A stretch of DNA of 64,000 nucleotides from Sulfurovum sp. 16-42-52 (GTDB lineage Bacteria; Campylobacterota; Campylobacteria; Campylobacterales; Sulfurovaceae), in NCBI GenBank assembly GCA_002281755.1, contig NCHB01000001.1, positions 89,288 to 153,287 of the forward strand, given 5' to 3'. The notes under the pieces were generated by a model. That model was not told the origin of the DNA. It saw nothing but the letters and a program-made list of their open reading frames with translations, and did not search any database. Position numbers and translations under genes: made by a program. Positions 19,828-28,645 of this stretch are shown piece after piece (position 1 is the first letter of the stretch; the number at the start of each line of letters is the position of its first letter).

Positions 19828-20700
19828 ATGAAAACTGCACTGATTCAGCAAAAATACTACGACAGCAAAGAGCTAACCATTTCCGTCACAAGAGAAAAGA
19901 TACAAGAAGCTGCACAAAACGGTGCAGAGCTTATAGTGCTTCAAGAGCTTCACCAGACTGAATACTTTTGCCAAAGTGAAGATACGGCGTTTTTATCCTA
20001 TGCCAATGATTTTGAAAAAGATGTAGCATTTTGGGGAAGTGTTGCCAAAGAAAATGGCGTTGTGTTGGTGACGTCTTTGTTTGAAAGACGTGCAGCAGGA
20101 CTCTACCATAACACTGCCGTGGTGTTTGAAAAAGATGGTTGTGTGGCAGGAAAGTACCGCAAAATGCACATCCCTGATGATCCAGGGTTTTATGAGAAAT
20201 TTTACTTTACCCCCGGGGATCTTGGTTTTGAACCTATCCAAACCTCTGTGGGCAAACTTGGTGTGTTGGTGTGTTGGGATCAATGGTACCCAGAGGCTGC
20301 GCGCATCATGACACTCAAAGGCGCTGAACTGCTCATCTACCCGACGGCAATTGGATGGTTTGAAGCCGACTCTGAAGCAGAAAAAAACAGACAGCTGGAC
20401 AGCTGGATCACCATCCAACGCTCCCATGCCATCGCCAACGCCATCCCTGTTCTAAGCTGCAACCGTGTAGGATTTGAGGCAGACAGTGCAGGGGTTATGG
20501 CGGGAACACGTTTTTGGGGCAACTCTTTTATCTGTGGTGCTCAAGGCGAGATACTTGCCCATGCAAACGCGCTTGACGAGACCATACTCTACGCCGAGAT
20601 AGCACATGAACGCACCAAAGAGGTACGCGACATCTGGCCGTTTTTACGCGACAGACGCATCGAGGCGTATGGATGTCTGCTTAAACGCTACTGTGATTAA
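19828..20700 (+). CDS. aguB: N-carbamoylputrescine amidase
   Basis: Nitrilase-superfamily enzyme hydrolysing N-carbamoylputrescine to putrescine, the step after aguA. Counting from 19822, the catalytic Glu42 (QELHQTEYFC), Lys114 (KYRKMHIPDD) and Cys151 (CWDQWYPEAA) are present. I prefer the ATG at 19828, with AGGA five bases upstream, over the one at 19822. The stop TAA (20698-20700) lies in the TAAA target duplication of the adjoining MITE-like element, so the 3' end directly abuts it. Confidence 0.95.
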   Translation: MKTALIQQKYYDSKELTISVTREKIQEAAQNGAELIVLQELHQTEYFCQSEDTAFLSYANDFEKDVAFWGSVAKENGVVLVTSLFERRAAGLYHNTAVVFEKDGCVAGKYRKMHIPDDPGFYEKFYFTPGDLGFEPIQTSVGKLGVLVCWDQWYPEAARIMTLKGAELLIYPTAIGWFEADSEAEKNRQLDSWITIQRSHAIANAIPVLSCNRVGFEADSAGVMAGTRFWGNSFICGAQGEILAHANALDETILYAEIAHERTKEVRDIWPFLRDRRIEAYGCLLKRYCD

Positions 20701-20701
20701 A

Positions 20702-20967
20702 GGGCACCTCTAATAATAGGTGATACTCACAACAGTTCCAGCTTTAGTCTAGGCTAGGCACTCTTTTGAAGACCTAGCCTTAGCTAAGTCGAAAAAGAGT
20801 AACGACGTATAGGCGAAAGCTGGAACTGCCCGAAGGGTGGGCTTTGCAAACGCAATCTTGCACAAAATATTTACTGCGTCTTAGCTAAGGCTAGGACTTA
20901 TAAATCTTTTGCACAACCTTACATTTGCAAAGCCCATTGTGAGCATTACCTATTGTTAGAGGTGCCC
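20702..20967. mobile_element. MITE-like non-autonomous element, 266 bp
   Basis: Terminal inverted repeats of about 31 bp start GGGCACCTCTAA and match at all but three positions (left 20702-20732, right 20937-20967). Direct repeats TAAA flank them (20698-20701 and 20968-20971), consistent with a 4-bp target duplication. There is no transposase. Inside are three further perfect inverted pairs: 20733-20745 with 20816-20828, 20839-20850 with 20924-20935, and 20773-20788 with 20880-20895. The insertion sits exactly between two convergent stop codons, probably mobilised in trans by an IS elsewhere. Confidence 0.8.
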
Positions 20968-21545
20968 TAAAATCTATCTCCTTGCTCAAACCACCACATA
21001 AAGGCAAACATCAGCCCAGGGGTTTTGGCAATACTTTCATCATAAATCAGTGTTTTGGCTTCGTTTGCAGGAAGATAGACCACTTCAATATTTTCCTGAT
21101 CAACCCCTCCGCCTTCACTGACTTTCATACTCTCATCCACCTGCGCATAATACAAGACCTGTTTAGAACCTGCAAAACCTACTGATGTATGAAAGGAGGT
21201 GACTCTGTGTATCTCTTCAAGCGGTACGGCAAAGCCACACTCTTCTTCTATTTCTTCTTGTGCTATTTCTTCTAAAGAGAGGTCTTTATCGACAATGCCT
21301 GCACACAGTTCGATGGTCACACCATGCTCATTGTTAAGATACACAGCCGGACGAAACTGCTTAACGAGCACAAAGGCATCCCGTTCTTTGTGATACAGCA
21401 TCACCGCCACACTGTCATGTGCCTGCACAATCTCCCAGGTTTTTTTCACACCGCACTGCTCATATCGTGCTAATGCAGTTTGGATATACTGCGCATCTTC
21501 CAAAGCATGCAACTCAAAGTTTTCTATCTGGTGCTTAAACATCAT
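20967..21545 (-). CDS. NUDIX hydrolase, ADP-ribose/UDP-glucose pyrophosphatase-like
   Basis: A 192-aa NUDIX protein. The Nudix box is degenerate: GIVDKDLSLEEIAQEE then IEEECGF keeps the metal-binding glutamates (E-x-x-E-E) but has Leu and Glu at the usual first Glu and Arg. This and the overall layout resemble NUDT14-type UDP-sugar pyrophosphatases, so the substrate is probably a nucleoside diphosphate sugar. The TAG stop (20967-20969) uses the last base of the adjacent MITE. It overlaps the start region of the downstream-positioned M23 gene frame by 11 bp and is probably co-transcribed with it. Confidence 0.85.
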   Translation of the reverse strand: MMFKHQIENFELHALEDAQYIQTALARYEQCGVKKTWEIVQAHDSVAVMLYHKERDAFVLVKQFRPAVYLNNEHGVTIELCAGIVDKDLSLEEIAQEEIEEECGFAVPLEEIHRVTSFHTSVGFAGSKQVLYYAQVDESMKVSEGGGVDQENIEVVYLPANEAKTLIYDESIAKTPGLMFAFMWWFEQGDRF

Positions 21546-22857
21546 TATCCTTTACCTCTTGTTCTGTATTGTTTATGTCATGTTCTAACACCTTCATGCC
21601 AGAGGGTGAAGCATAATCCCACACAACACTCTCTTCTTTGTTTTTCACAGACAAAAGCAGTTTATTTTTGTTTTTCTTGGCATCTTTGATGACCACTTCT
21701 TTGTATTTGGTTGTTTTGACCTCTTCATATTTGGTAAATTTTTTTAAGATAGAGGTGGGACCTGAGCGTTTACTCAGCACACTCATCGGGTTGAGCCACC
21801 GCCCGTGTTTTGTCAGTCCAAAATGCAAATGAGGTCCTGTACTGCGACCTGAATTACCCGAATAGCCTATGATCTGCCCCTTGGTGACACGCTGTCCGCT
21901 TTTGGCACGTGTACGGCTTTGATGGGCATACAAAGACTCATACCCCCCTGCGTGGCGTATCTTAACCACCTTGCCGTATCCGCTCATATAGCCTGCATAG
22001 GTCACCGTACCATCATTGACTGCCAGTAGCGGAGTACCTCTTTTGGCGCGAAAATCCGTACCCAGATGCGGACGGTATTTTTTTAAGATGGGATGGTATC
22101 TTCGGTATGAAAAAGGTGACGAGAGTCGAACATGCCGAAGGGGCATACCAAAGTTGGAAACAGCATTTTTGAGAGGCACCCTGCGTGTATAGACAACTTT
22201 TTTCTTTCCCTTTACCGTGTATGCCTGTGTTTTGGTTTGGCTTTTGTAGCCATATCCTTCTTTATCAGCATAGATAAATTCCCTTTTATCTTTACCCTCA
22301 ATCATGGCTATTTTGATTTGAGGTTCATCATAGGGTTGCCCCATTCTTGTTTTCTGAGAATACAAAAAGGAAATCTTGTCTCCTTTTTTAAATTTCTTTG
22401 TATTGACCACACCTTTAAAAAGTTGCCCTATTTGATTTGCCAAACCCGGGTGTGCCAGTGTAGTGATAATGTCAGTATGAAGATTTTGTTCTATCGTGAC
22501 TGTGGCGCTGTACTCTTGCTCTTTGTACTCTATGGGGATGATATCGAAAGTGTATTGCTCGCTGTTGTGTTCTTTGGCAAGCCGAATCTGTAGTTGTGTC
22601 CCAATAGGAATCAATACCTGCTGAAGCGTGCCTTTTTCATCTTGCAACTCATAAAAAAGTTGTTTACTTTCAATATCAGAGAGAAAACCACGATCTTCTT
22701 GGGAAACTGATTGTAGAACCTCTTGCGAGATTTCTCTTGAATCCAGATACTCCGAAAATGTTTTGCCGTTTTCCCAGTGTTTCACTGTGACTTTTGCACC
22801 AAAAAGCGTATTGGCTATCAACATCCATACCAATAGAGCCTTTATGTTTCCCATCAA
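21535..22857 (-). CDS. M23 family peptidase (Csd3/Pgp3-like peptidoglycan endopeptidase)
   Basis: Secreted LytM-type metallopeptidase. An N-terminal signal segment (about 1-21, ending TLFGA) is followed by ~230 residues of N-terminal domains and the M23 domain. Zn ligands are His/Asp in HLGTDF and His in GPHLHFG, with the ALYAHQS-type segment SLYAHQS between. In Campylobacter and Helicobacter, Pgp3/Csd3 are DD-carboxy-/endopeptidases that set helical cell shape; the same role is inference here. The C-terminal ~60 residues are Lys-rich. The stop overlaps the NUDIX start by 11 bp. Confidence 0.88.
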   Translation of the reverse strand: MMGNIKALLVWMLIANTLFGAKVTVKHWENGKTFSEYLDSREISQEVLQSVSQEDRGFLSDIESKQLFYELQDEKGTLQQVLIPIGTQLQIRLAKEHNSEQYTFDIIPIEYKEQEYSATVTIEQNLHTDIITTLAHPGLANQIGQLFKGVVNTKKFKKGDKISFLYSQKTRMGQPYDEPQIKIAMIEGKDKREFIYADKEGYGYKSQTKTQAYTVKGKKKVVYTRRVPLKNAVSNFGMPLRHVRLSSPFSYRRYHPILKKYRPHLGTDFRAKRGTPLLAVNDGTVTYAGYMSGYGKVVKIRHAGGYESLYAHQSRTRAKSGQRVTKGQIIGYSGNSGRSTGPHLHFGLTKHGRWLNPMSVLSKRSGPTSILKKFTKYEEVKTTKYKEVVIKDAKKNKNKLLLSVKNKEESVVWDYASPSGMKVLEHDINNTEQEVKDNDV

Positions 22858-22979
22858 GTGCCTTCGTTATTTTGAAAGGAGTCAAGGATTCCTTTTTTAC
22901 TATGGGTGTCATTATAACCTAAATAGGTTAATCACCCCACGGTGCACGCCATCTTGCTAAACTTTTACTATATTGCTTG

Positions 22980-22985
22980 TATAAT
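22980..22985 (+). promoter_or_regulatory. -10 element for the PgbA-like gene
   Basis: TATAAT, 36 bp upstream of the ATG at 23021, preceded by TTGC/TTTACTATATTGC without a convincing -35 box. Confidence 0.45.
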
Positions 22986-23020
22986 AAATACACTTTTATC
23001 TTAAGCTCCAAAGGACTGCC

Positions 23021-23707
23021 ATGCGCAAAATAGCTTTTATGATGTTATGCTCTTTACCTCTTTTTGCAGGTTTTTTTCCTCAAACCGTACATACAACCGT
23101 CAAGTCCACACAGGGAAATGTTCTAAAGCTGAACGCAGCATTTCCTGCTGTAGGGATGAGCGGAGTGGTCGTACACAACTACGGCAGTGATTTGGCTGCC
23201 ATTACGGGACGTATCGTGCAAACTTCAGCGGATGGTTCAGCTTCAGTTTTAAATGTAGAGGTGCTTGAGCATGATGCTCTGCCTACCATTAAAACAACCA
23301 TTGCTCCCAACGACAAAGTCATTGGAGGATACCTCTATGAAAATGTACTTTTACTGGCACCTGATGCCGACACCTATGCCAAAATCGTAGCCTCTGAACA
23401 CAAAAGATGGATACACCCTGATTTGTATGCGGTCTATCTCTCTGCTGAGGGTGAAGAAGGGGTAAGTAAAGAAAATCTTGCCAATTTTGCAAAAAAATAC
23501 CAAGTGGGATTAGTCTACATTGTGCGCAAAAACGCTGCCGTACTGCTCGATCCTATGTCAGGCAAAATCATCTCTCAAAAAGCGATGTCGGGACTGCCAA
23601 GCAATGGACAATTCCCCTTTTTTATGCGTCTAGAGCCTATCAAATCGGGCTGGTTCGGGGGTGATGCAATCACAGGCAATTATTACAATGCCATGGAAAA
23701 ACTCTAA
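23021..23707 (+). CDS. PgbA-like N-terminal domain protein (exported)
   Basis: A 228-aa protein with a signal peptide (MRKIAFMMLCSLPLFAGFF) and the N-terminal domain seen in Helicobacter plasminogen-binding proteins PgbA/PgbB. Unlike those, there is no long Lys-rich C-terminal tail, so plasminogen binding should not be assumed; in free-living Campylobacterota the domain is conserved with unknown function. It probably sits in the cell envelope. It starts a plus-strand run with glcD (23 bp on) and the YihY gene. Confidence 0.75.
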   Translation: MRKIAFMMLCSLPLFAGFFPQTVHTTVKSTQGNVLKLNAAFPAVGMSGVVVHNYGSDLAAITGRIVQTSADGSASVLNVEVLEHDALPTIKTTIAPNDKVIGGYLYENVLLLAPDADTYAKIVASEHKRWIHPDLYAVYLSAEGEEGVSKENLANFAKKYQVGLVYIVRKNAAVLLDPMSGKIISQKAMSGLPSNGQFPFFMRLEPIKSGWFGGDAITGNYYNAMEKL

Positions 23708-23730
23708 AGAGAAGCACGAAGGAGACAGAC

Positions 23731-25119
23731 ATGTTAGATAAAAAACACATCGAAAATTTTCAAGCCATCGTAGGTGCTCAAAATGTCTACAGCGACAAAG
23801 CACATCTCATCGCCTACTCGTATGATGCAACCCGTACACACTTTGAGCCTGACGCGGTTGTTTTTCCCAGAAATGAAGAGGATGTCTCTGCTATCTTGCG
23901 CTATTGCAATGCCAACCATATCTCAATCACCCCGCGAGGAGCAGGTTCAGGATTTACCGGTGGCGCTCTGCCTGCACAAGGCGGTATCACTTTGGGCATG
24001 GAAAAACATATGAACAAGATCCTTGAGATCGATATGGAAAATATGGTCGCTGTCGTACAACCAGGGGTCATCAACATGGACTTACAAAGAGCCGTCGAAG
24101 CCCTGGGACTTTTTTATCCACCTGATCCAGCCAGTGAAGAGTACTCAACATTGGGAGGTAATGTCAGTGAAAATGCAGGCGGTATGCGCGCAGCGAAGTA
24201 TGGTATTACCAAAGACTATGTTATGGCACTGCGCGCCGTACGACCCAATGGTGACATTATTCGCGCAGGAAAACGCACCATCAAGGATGTCGCAGGCTAT
24301 AACATTGCAGGCATACTCATCGCCAGCGAGGGGACTTTGGCAGTCATCACTGAGATTACCCTCAAACTCATCCCTAAACCCAAATTTACCAAAGCATACA
24401 TGGGTATCTTTCCTTCGGTTACCCATGCAATGAACGCGGTATTTAAATCTTTGGCTGCTGGAGCAAACCCTGTTGCGATGGAGTTTATGGATGATTTGGT
24501 TGTTCGTGCCCTCAAAGAAAAACTGGGTGTGGCGTTACCAGAAGATGCTGGTGCACTCCTCATCGGTGATGTAGATGGCAATGTAGAAGAAGAGGTAGCC
24601 TTTCAGCTTGCTACACTGGAGCAATCCTTTAAAGAAAACGGTGCCCAAGAGTTCATCGTTGCCCATGATGCAGAAAAAAGAAAAGATCTCTGGTTTGCCA
24701 GACGCAATGCCTCACCCTCCATCACCATTTACGGTAGCAAAAAACTCAATGAAGACATCTCTGTACCAAGAAGTATGCTACCTGAAGCCTTAGAGCGCAT
24801 CTATGCTATAGGCAAAAAATACGGCTTTAATGTACCGTGTTTTGGGCATGCGGGTGATGGAAACATTCACGTCAACGTGATGGTAGACGGCAGTGATGCC
24901 AAACAGCTTCACGATGGGCACCAAGCCATTGAGGAGATTTTCCAGCTTGTAGTAGACATGGGTGGTACACTCAGCGGTGAACATGGCATCGGTACCAGCA
25001 AAGCGCCGTTTATGAATATCGCTTTTAATGAAGATGAATTGGCACTTTTTAAAGACATCAAACACGCTTTTGACCCTAACAATATACTTAACCCAGGCAA
25101 AATGGGGTTACCAAACTAA
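23731..25119 (+). CDS. glcD: FAD-linked oxidase, glycolate oxidase subunit GlcD-like
   Basis: Flavoprotein of the VAO/PCMH family. The FAD-binding loop PRGAGSGFTGGALP is near residue 70, with DPASEEYSTLGGNVSENAGG, and the C-terminal block CFGHAGDGNIHVN plus GTLSGEHGIGTSKA. This is the GlcD/D-lactate dehydrogenase (Dld) pattern. 462 aa, complete. The partner Fe-S subunit is probably the GlcF-like protein at 2648, not in the same operon. Glycolate versus D-lactate cannot be decided. GAAGGAG precedes the ATG. Confidence 0.92.
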   Translation: MLDKKHIENFQAIVGAQNVYSDKAHLIAYSYDATRTHFEPDAVVFPRNEEDVSAILRYCNANHISITPRGAGSGFTGGALPAQGGITLGMEKHMNKILEIDMENMVAVVQPGVINMDLQRAVEALGLFYPPDPASEEYSTLGGNVSENAGGMRAAKYGITKDYVMALRAVRPNGDIIRAGKRTIKDVAGYNIAGILIASEGTLAVITEITLKLIPKPKFTKAYMGIFPSVTHAMNAVFKSLAAGANPVAMEFMDDLVVRALKEKLGVALPEDAGALLIGDVDGNVEEEVAFQLATLEQSFKENGAQEFIVAHDAEKRKDLWFARRNASPSITIYGSKKLNEDISVPRSMLPEALERIYAIGKKYGFNVPCFGHAGDGNIHVNVMVDGSDAKQLHDGHQAIEEIFQLVVDMGGTLSGEHGIGTSKAPFMNIAFNEDELALFKDIKHAFDPNNILNPGKMGLPN

Positions 25120-25131
25120 AAAAGGTTTAGA

Positions 25132-25956
25132 GTGGATACCAAAAAGCTCTTGCACAATTATTATCTCTTTTTGAGAGATTTCCTCACTGACCTTTTTGAT
25201 GACAAACTGGGGCATTACGCTTCAAGTTTGTCTTGGAGTACCCTTTTTTCTATTATCCCGCTTTTGGTCATCCTGCTTTCAGTGTTCACACAAATGCCCC
25301 TGTTTGATTCAGTGTATGAAAAAGTGCAATCCCTGCTCTACTCCAACCTCATGCCCACTGACTCAAAACTCATCATGTCATATATCAATACCTTTGTTGA
25401 CAATGCCGACCAGTTGGGCTATGTAGGCTTTTTTTACGTTAGCTTTGCAGCGCTGATGTTTTTTAAAAACTATGATTACATAGTAAACGATATCTTTTCG
25501 ACACCTTCACGCGGTATCATCGCAGCACTCAAACTCTATTTGTTGCTCATCCTCATCATCCCGACCCTGATGGCATCTTCAGTGTATCTTTCTTCAGAGA
25601 TACAGACCTATCTGGACAGGCACACTCTTACCAGCATCATCCATCTGTATGCTATCATCCCCTATCTCATCGTATGGATGATGTTTTACCTTACGTATCA
25701 ATTCTCCGCTACGGTTCGCATAGGCGTCTCTGCGGCGTTGGTGAGCTCATTTATCGCTTCACTGGTGTGGTACTTATCCAAAAGTGCATTTGTCTTTTAC
25801 GTGCTACACAACAAAACCTACGCAAGCATCTACGGTGGCATCAGTACCTTTTTGTTTTTCTTTTTGTGGATCTATATCTCATGGGCGATTTTCATCCATG
25901 GCTTGAAGTTTTGTGCGCTCTTAAACAAACAAGAAGAGATAAAAAGTATACATTAA
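25132..25956 (+). CDS. YihY/UPF0761 family inner-membrane protein
   Basis: A 274-aa integral membrane protein with about six TM helices. The family N-terminus LGHYASSLSWSTLFSIIPLLVILLSV and the segment YASIYGGISTFLFFFLWIYISWAIFIHG are clear. Once called BrkB or ribonuclease BN, a name now dropped; function unknown. It starts at GTG (25132), 12 bp after glcD with AAAAGG upstream. Its last 36 bp overlap the convergent comEC 3' end. Confidence 0.85.
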   Translation: MDTKKLLHNYYLFLRDFLTDLFDDKLGHYASSLSWSTLFSIIPLLVILLSVFTQMPLFDSVYEKVQSLLYSNLMPTDSKLIMSYINTFVDNADQLGYVGFFYVSFAALMFFKNYDYIVNDIFSTPSRGIIAALKLYLLLILIIPTLMASSVYLSSEIQTYLDRHTLTSIIHLYAIIPYLIVWMMFYLTYQFSATVRIGVSAALVSSFIASLVWYLSKSAFVFYVLHNKTYASIYGGISTFLFFFLWIYISWAIFIHGLKFCALLNKQEEIKSIH

Positions 25957-27195
25957 CGCCAACCCACACACTGCGTAAAAGACCTTTTTATCCCAAATCG
26001 CCCAGACTGAGAGCGCCACATACACCAGCAGACTCCATACCGGTAAGAAATGTTCTGAACTCTGCTGCGGCAACGCAAACAACCACAGCAACGCACTGTC
26101 AAAAAGGTTGCCATATCCTACAAGGTGCAACACAATCACCAAAGGGTAAAACGGCACGAACACCATCGAAAGAAAAGGTGACAAAAGCTGATACGCACTT
26201 GTCACTCCAAAAATAGGATGCACGATAGGCAGCATCAAAGCAAAAATACCAAAAGGAATCAGCAACAAAGAGATGATCCAGGTCTTGAGAGATTTGCTAT
26301 ACTGAAGCACCAAAAAAATGTAGAACACACCCGCTACAGAGAGCCAAAAACTCAGTGACACCAACATGGAAGGAAACAGAGCTGAGATTACCAATACAAT
26401 GGTTGCCAAAAAAGTAAAACTAAGCAGTTCCATACCCAGTAGAACAATCACCCAACCCACAAATACCATCGCATACGAACGTACCAGAGCAGGTGGGTAA
26501 TCCACAAACCAAACATAAAAACCCAAAAATAAAATGGCAACCAGACCCACATCAAAAAGTGCAAATCTATACGGGAAATAACGCTGTTGTAAAGGTCTAT
26601 AGAACAAAAGGAGCAGTCCATACACCACACCCCACAAAATACTCAAATGAAACCCGCTCAATGAGACCACATGGCTCACACCCAACATATTGATCTTATC
26701 TCTGATGCTTCTGTCTATGGTGGTAGCAAAAAAGATGCCATTATAAAATGATGCCAAAACATGCTCTTGATGCTGGGCTGCTACTTTCTCCAGTACGGTA
26801 TCTTTAAAAGATGCAGGCAATTTCTCTATTTTTTTGATGCGGCTTTTGACATAAAATGTACCCAAATAATCCCAAAATCGTATGCTTTTATTGGGAAATA
26901 TTTGTAAGCGCAGACGGGTATGCTGGAAAGGTCCTTTGGTATGACTGGTTGTATAAAAGACAAAGCCCTCATCACTTTTGAGCTTCAAAACCCAGTAGCG
27001 TTTGTCTTCTTTGGTTTTGATGTAGGCATCCATCACCTCAGTATGGGTGTAGTAAAAAGGCTTTGATACAAACGCCTCATACGCAAGATACTCGAAAAAT
27101 AGACGAAGCACAATAATACAGAGCATCACCAATGCAAACAGCACAAACTGCCTGTTCTCCGGAAACAGTTTTGGTTTTTCTAACGCTGCTGACAT
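25921..27195 (-). CDS. comEC: ComEC/Rec2-family DNA uptake channel protein
   Basis: A 424-aa polytopic membrane protein. The competence domain signature HVVSLSGFHLSILWGVVYGLL is near residue 177, followed by PPALVRSYAMV and multiple TM helices. It lacks the C-terminal metallo-beta-lactamase-like domain of Bacillus ComEC, as do the short ComEC proteins of Helicobacter and Campylobacter. It would carry single-stranded DNA across the inner membrane. It is 13 bp downstream of dnaB, and its end overlaps the YihY gene. Confidence 0.88.
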   Translation of the reverse strand: MSAALEKPKLFPENRQFVLFALVMLCIIVLRLFFEYLAYEAFVSKPFYYTHTEVMDAYIKTKEDKRYWVLKLKSDEGFVFYTTSHTKGPFQHTRLRLQIFPNKSIRFWDYLGTFYVKSRIKKIEKLPASFKDTVLEKVAAQHQEHVLASFYNGIFFATTIDRSIRDKINMLGVSHVVSLSGFHLSILWGVVYGLLLLFYRPLQQRYFPYRFALFDVGLVAILFLGFYVWFVDYPPALVRSYAMVFVGWVIVLLGMELLSFTFLATIVLVISALFPSMLVSLSFWLSVAGVFYIFLVLQYSKSLKTWIISLLLIPFGIFALMLPIVHPIFGVTSAYQLLSPFLSMVFVPFYPLVIVLHLVGYGNLFDSALLWLFALPQQSSEHFLPVWSLLVYVALSVWAIWDKKVFYAVCGLALMYTFYLFLFV

Positions 27196-27208
27196 GAGAG
27201 CAAAAGAG

Positions 27209-28645
27209 TTAAATCGTAGGTATGTCTATGGTAAAGTTTGCCTCTTGCATCGGAATGTCACCATCCTCATACACCACTTCAAAGGCTGCACTGTAAGCTT
27301 TATCTACAAAACGCGTAAAGTTCTTTTGGAACACCAGCTCCACGGTTCCTGTAGGGCCATTTCTTTGTTTACCGATGATGATTTCTGCATCCTCTTCGGC
27401 TTTTTTTCTGAACTCTGAAGTGTATTCTTTGCCTTCAGCCTTGGCTTTCATCTCTTTTTCTTTTTCCATCGCTTCACGGTACACATCATCACGATAGACA
27501 AACAAAATAATATCGGCATCCTGCTCAATCGCCCCTGATTCACGCAAGTCTGAGAGCATAGGGCGTTTATTGTCCCTGCTTTCTACCCCACGGTTGAGCT
27601 GTGAGAGTGCCACGATAGGTATCTGAAGCTCTCTTGCGAGTTGCTTTAGTCCTCTTGAGATTTCAGAGACTTCCTGCTGTCTTCCTTCCCTTCCTTCGCC
27701 GCTCATCAACTGCAGGTAGTCTATGATGGCTACAGAGATTTCAGGGTGTTGCGTTTTGAGTTTGCGCAGTTTGGAGCGCACGTGATGGATAGTCGCATAT
27801 CCGCCGTCATCCACAAAAAGTTTTTTTTGCGAAAGCTCCGAAGTAGCTGCTGAGAGCTGACTCCACTGCTCATCTTTAAGGTCACCTACTCTGAGTGCCT
27901 GAAGCGGTATGGAAGTTTTAGCCGAAAGAAGCCTCAGCATCAACTGCTCAGCAGGCATCTCCAGTGAAAAAAAAGCCACCCCTTCATTGCGTTCTATGGC
28001 TTTAAGTGCCATGTTGAGCACCAGGGCTGTTTTACCCATCGCAGGCCTAGCCGCGATGATGACCAAATCACCCTTGCCAAATCCGGATGTTTTGTCGTTA
28101 AGATTTTTAAATCCCGTGTCTGTACCGATGAGCTTGGAGTTGCCCATGGCTTTGAGACGTTCTATCTCTGCCATCATCGCCAAGGTAATCTCTTTGGCTT
28201 CCCTGAAGTCATCCGAAGTAGAGTTTTGTGTGATCTCATAAAGCTTTTTCTCTACAAGATTCATCACCTCTTCAGCAGGCAGATCATCTTCTATGGTCAC
28301 TTTTCTGATTTCGGTTGCCAGTGTTGCCAAGGCTCTTTTGCTTGCTTTGGCTTTGATCTCTTTCATATACGCAGAAGTATTGGTGATGGGATTAGCCGAG
28401 AGTAAATCCAACATCGCAACCTCATCAAATTTACCCATCGCATTTAACTTGGTGCGCAAAAACTCATCATCAAGCGGTTTCTCTTCGGAAACAAGCGCTT
28501 CCATCGCCATAAACACATGCTGATGAAAGGGCAGGTAAAAATCATGCGCTTTAAGCTTTGAGGCTATCTCTTCATAGGTTTGCGGATCGAAAATGACTGA
28601 AGAGAGAACCGCGCGTTCTATGTTGAGGTTGTACATGTTTTCCAT
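27209..28645 (-). CDS. dnaB: Replicative DNA helicase DnaB
   Basis: Hexameric 5'-3' helicase of the replisome. An N-terminal helical domain (residues 1-~110) is followed by the RecA-like domain with Walker A AARPAMGKTAL near residue 200, Walker B VAIIDYLQLM, and the C-terminal arginine-finger region with GKQRNGPTGTVELVF. 478 aa, no intein. Its ATG overlaps the ispG stop by one base. Order on the minus strand: priA, four-helix-bundle gene, ispG, dnaB, comEC. Confidence 0.97.
   Translation of the reverse strand: MENMYNLNIERAVLSSVIFDPQTYEEIASKLKAHDFYLPFHQHVFMAMEALVSEEKPLDDEFLRTKLNAMGKFDEVAMLDLLSANPITNTSAYMKEIKAKASKRALATLATEIRKVTIEDDLPAEEVMNLVEKKLYEITQNSTSDDFREAKEITLAMMAEIERLKAMGNSKLIGTDTGFKNLNDKTSGFGKGDLVIIAARPAMGKTALVLNMALKAIERNEGVAFFSLEMPAEQLMLRLLSAKTSIPLQALRVGDLKDEQWSQLSAATSELSQKKLFVDDGGYATIHHVRSKLRKLKTQHPEISVAIIDYLQLMSGEGREGRQQEVSEISRGLKQLARELQIPIVALSQLNRGVESRDNKRPMLSDLRESGAIEQDADIILFVYRDDVYREAMEKEKEMKAKAEGKEYTSEFRKKAEEDAEIIIGKQRNGPTGTVELVFQKNFTRFVDKAYSAAFEVVYEDGDIPMQEANFTIDIPTI

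Noticed and set aside
20701..20967. A large bidirectional terminator between aguB and the NUDIX gene
   Set aside because: The perfect long arms, the TAAA duplications outside them and the internal pairs fit a transposable element better, although it may also stop transcription.
25674..26216. A 180-codon plus-strand frame across the YihY and ComEC ends
   Set aside because: It overlaps both real genes, has biased low-complexity content, no domain and no ribosome site.
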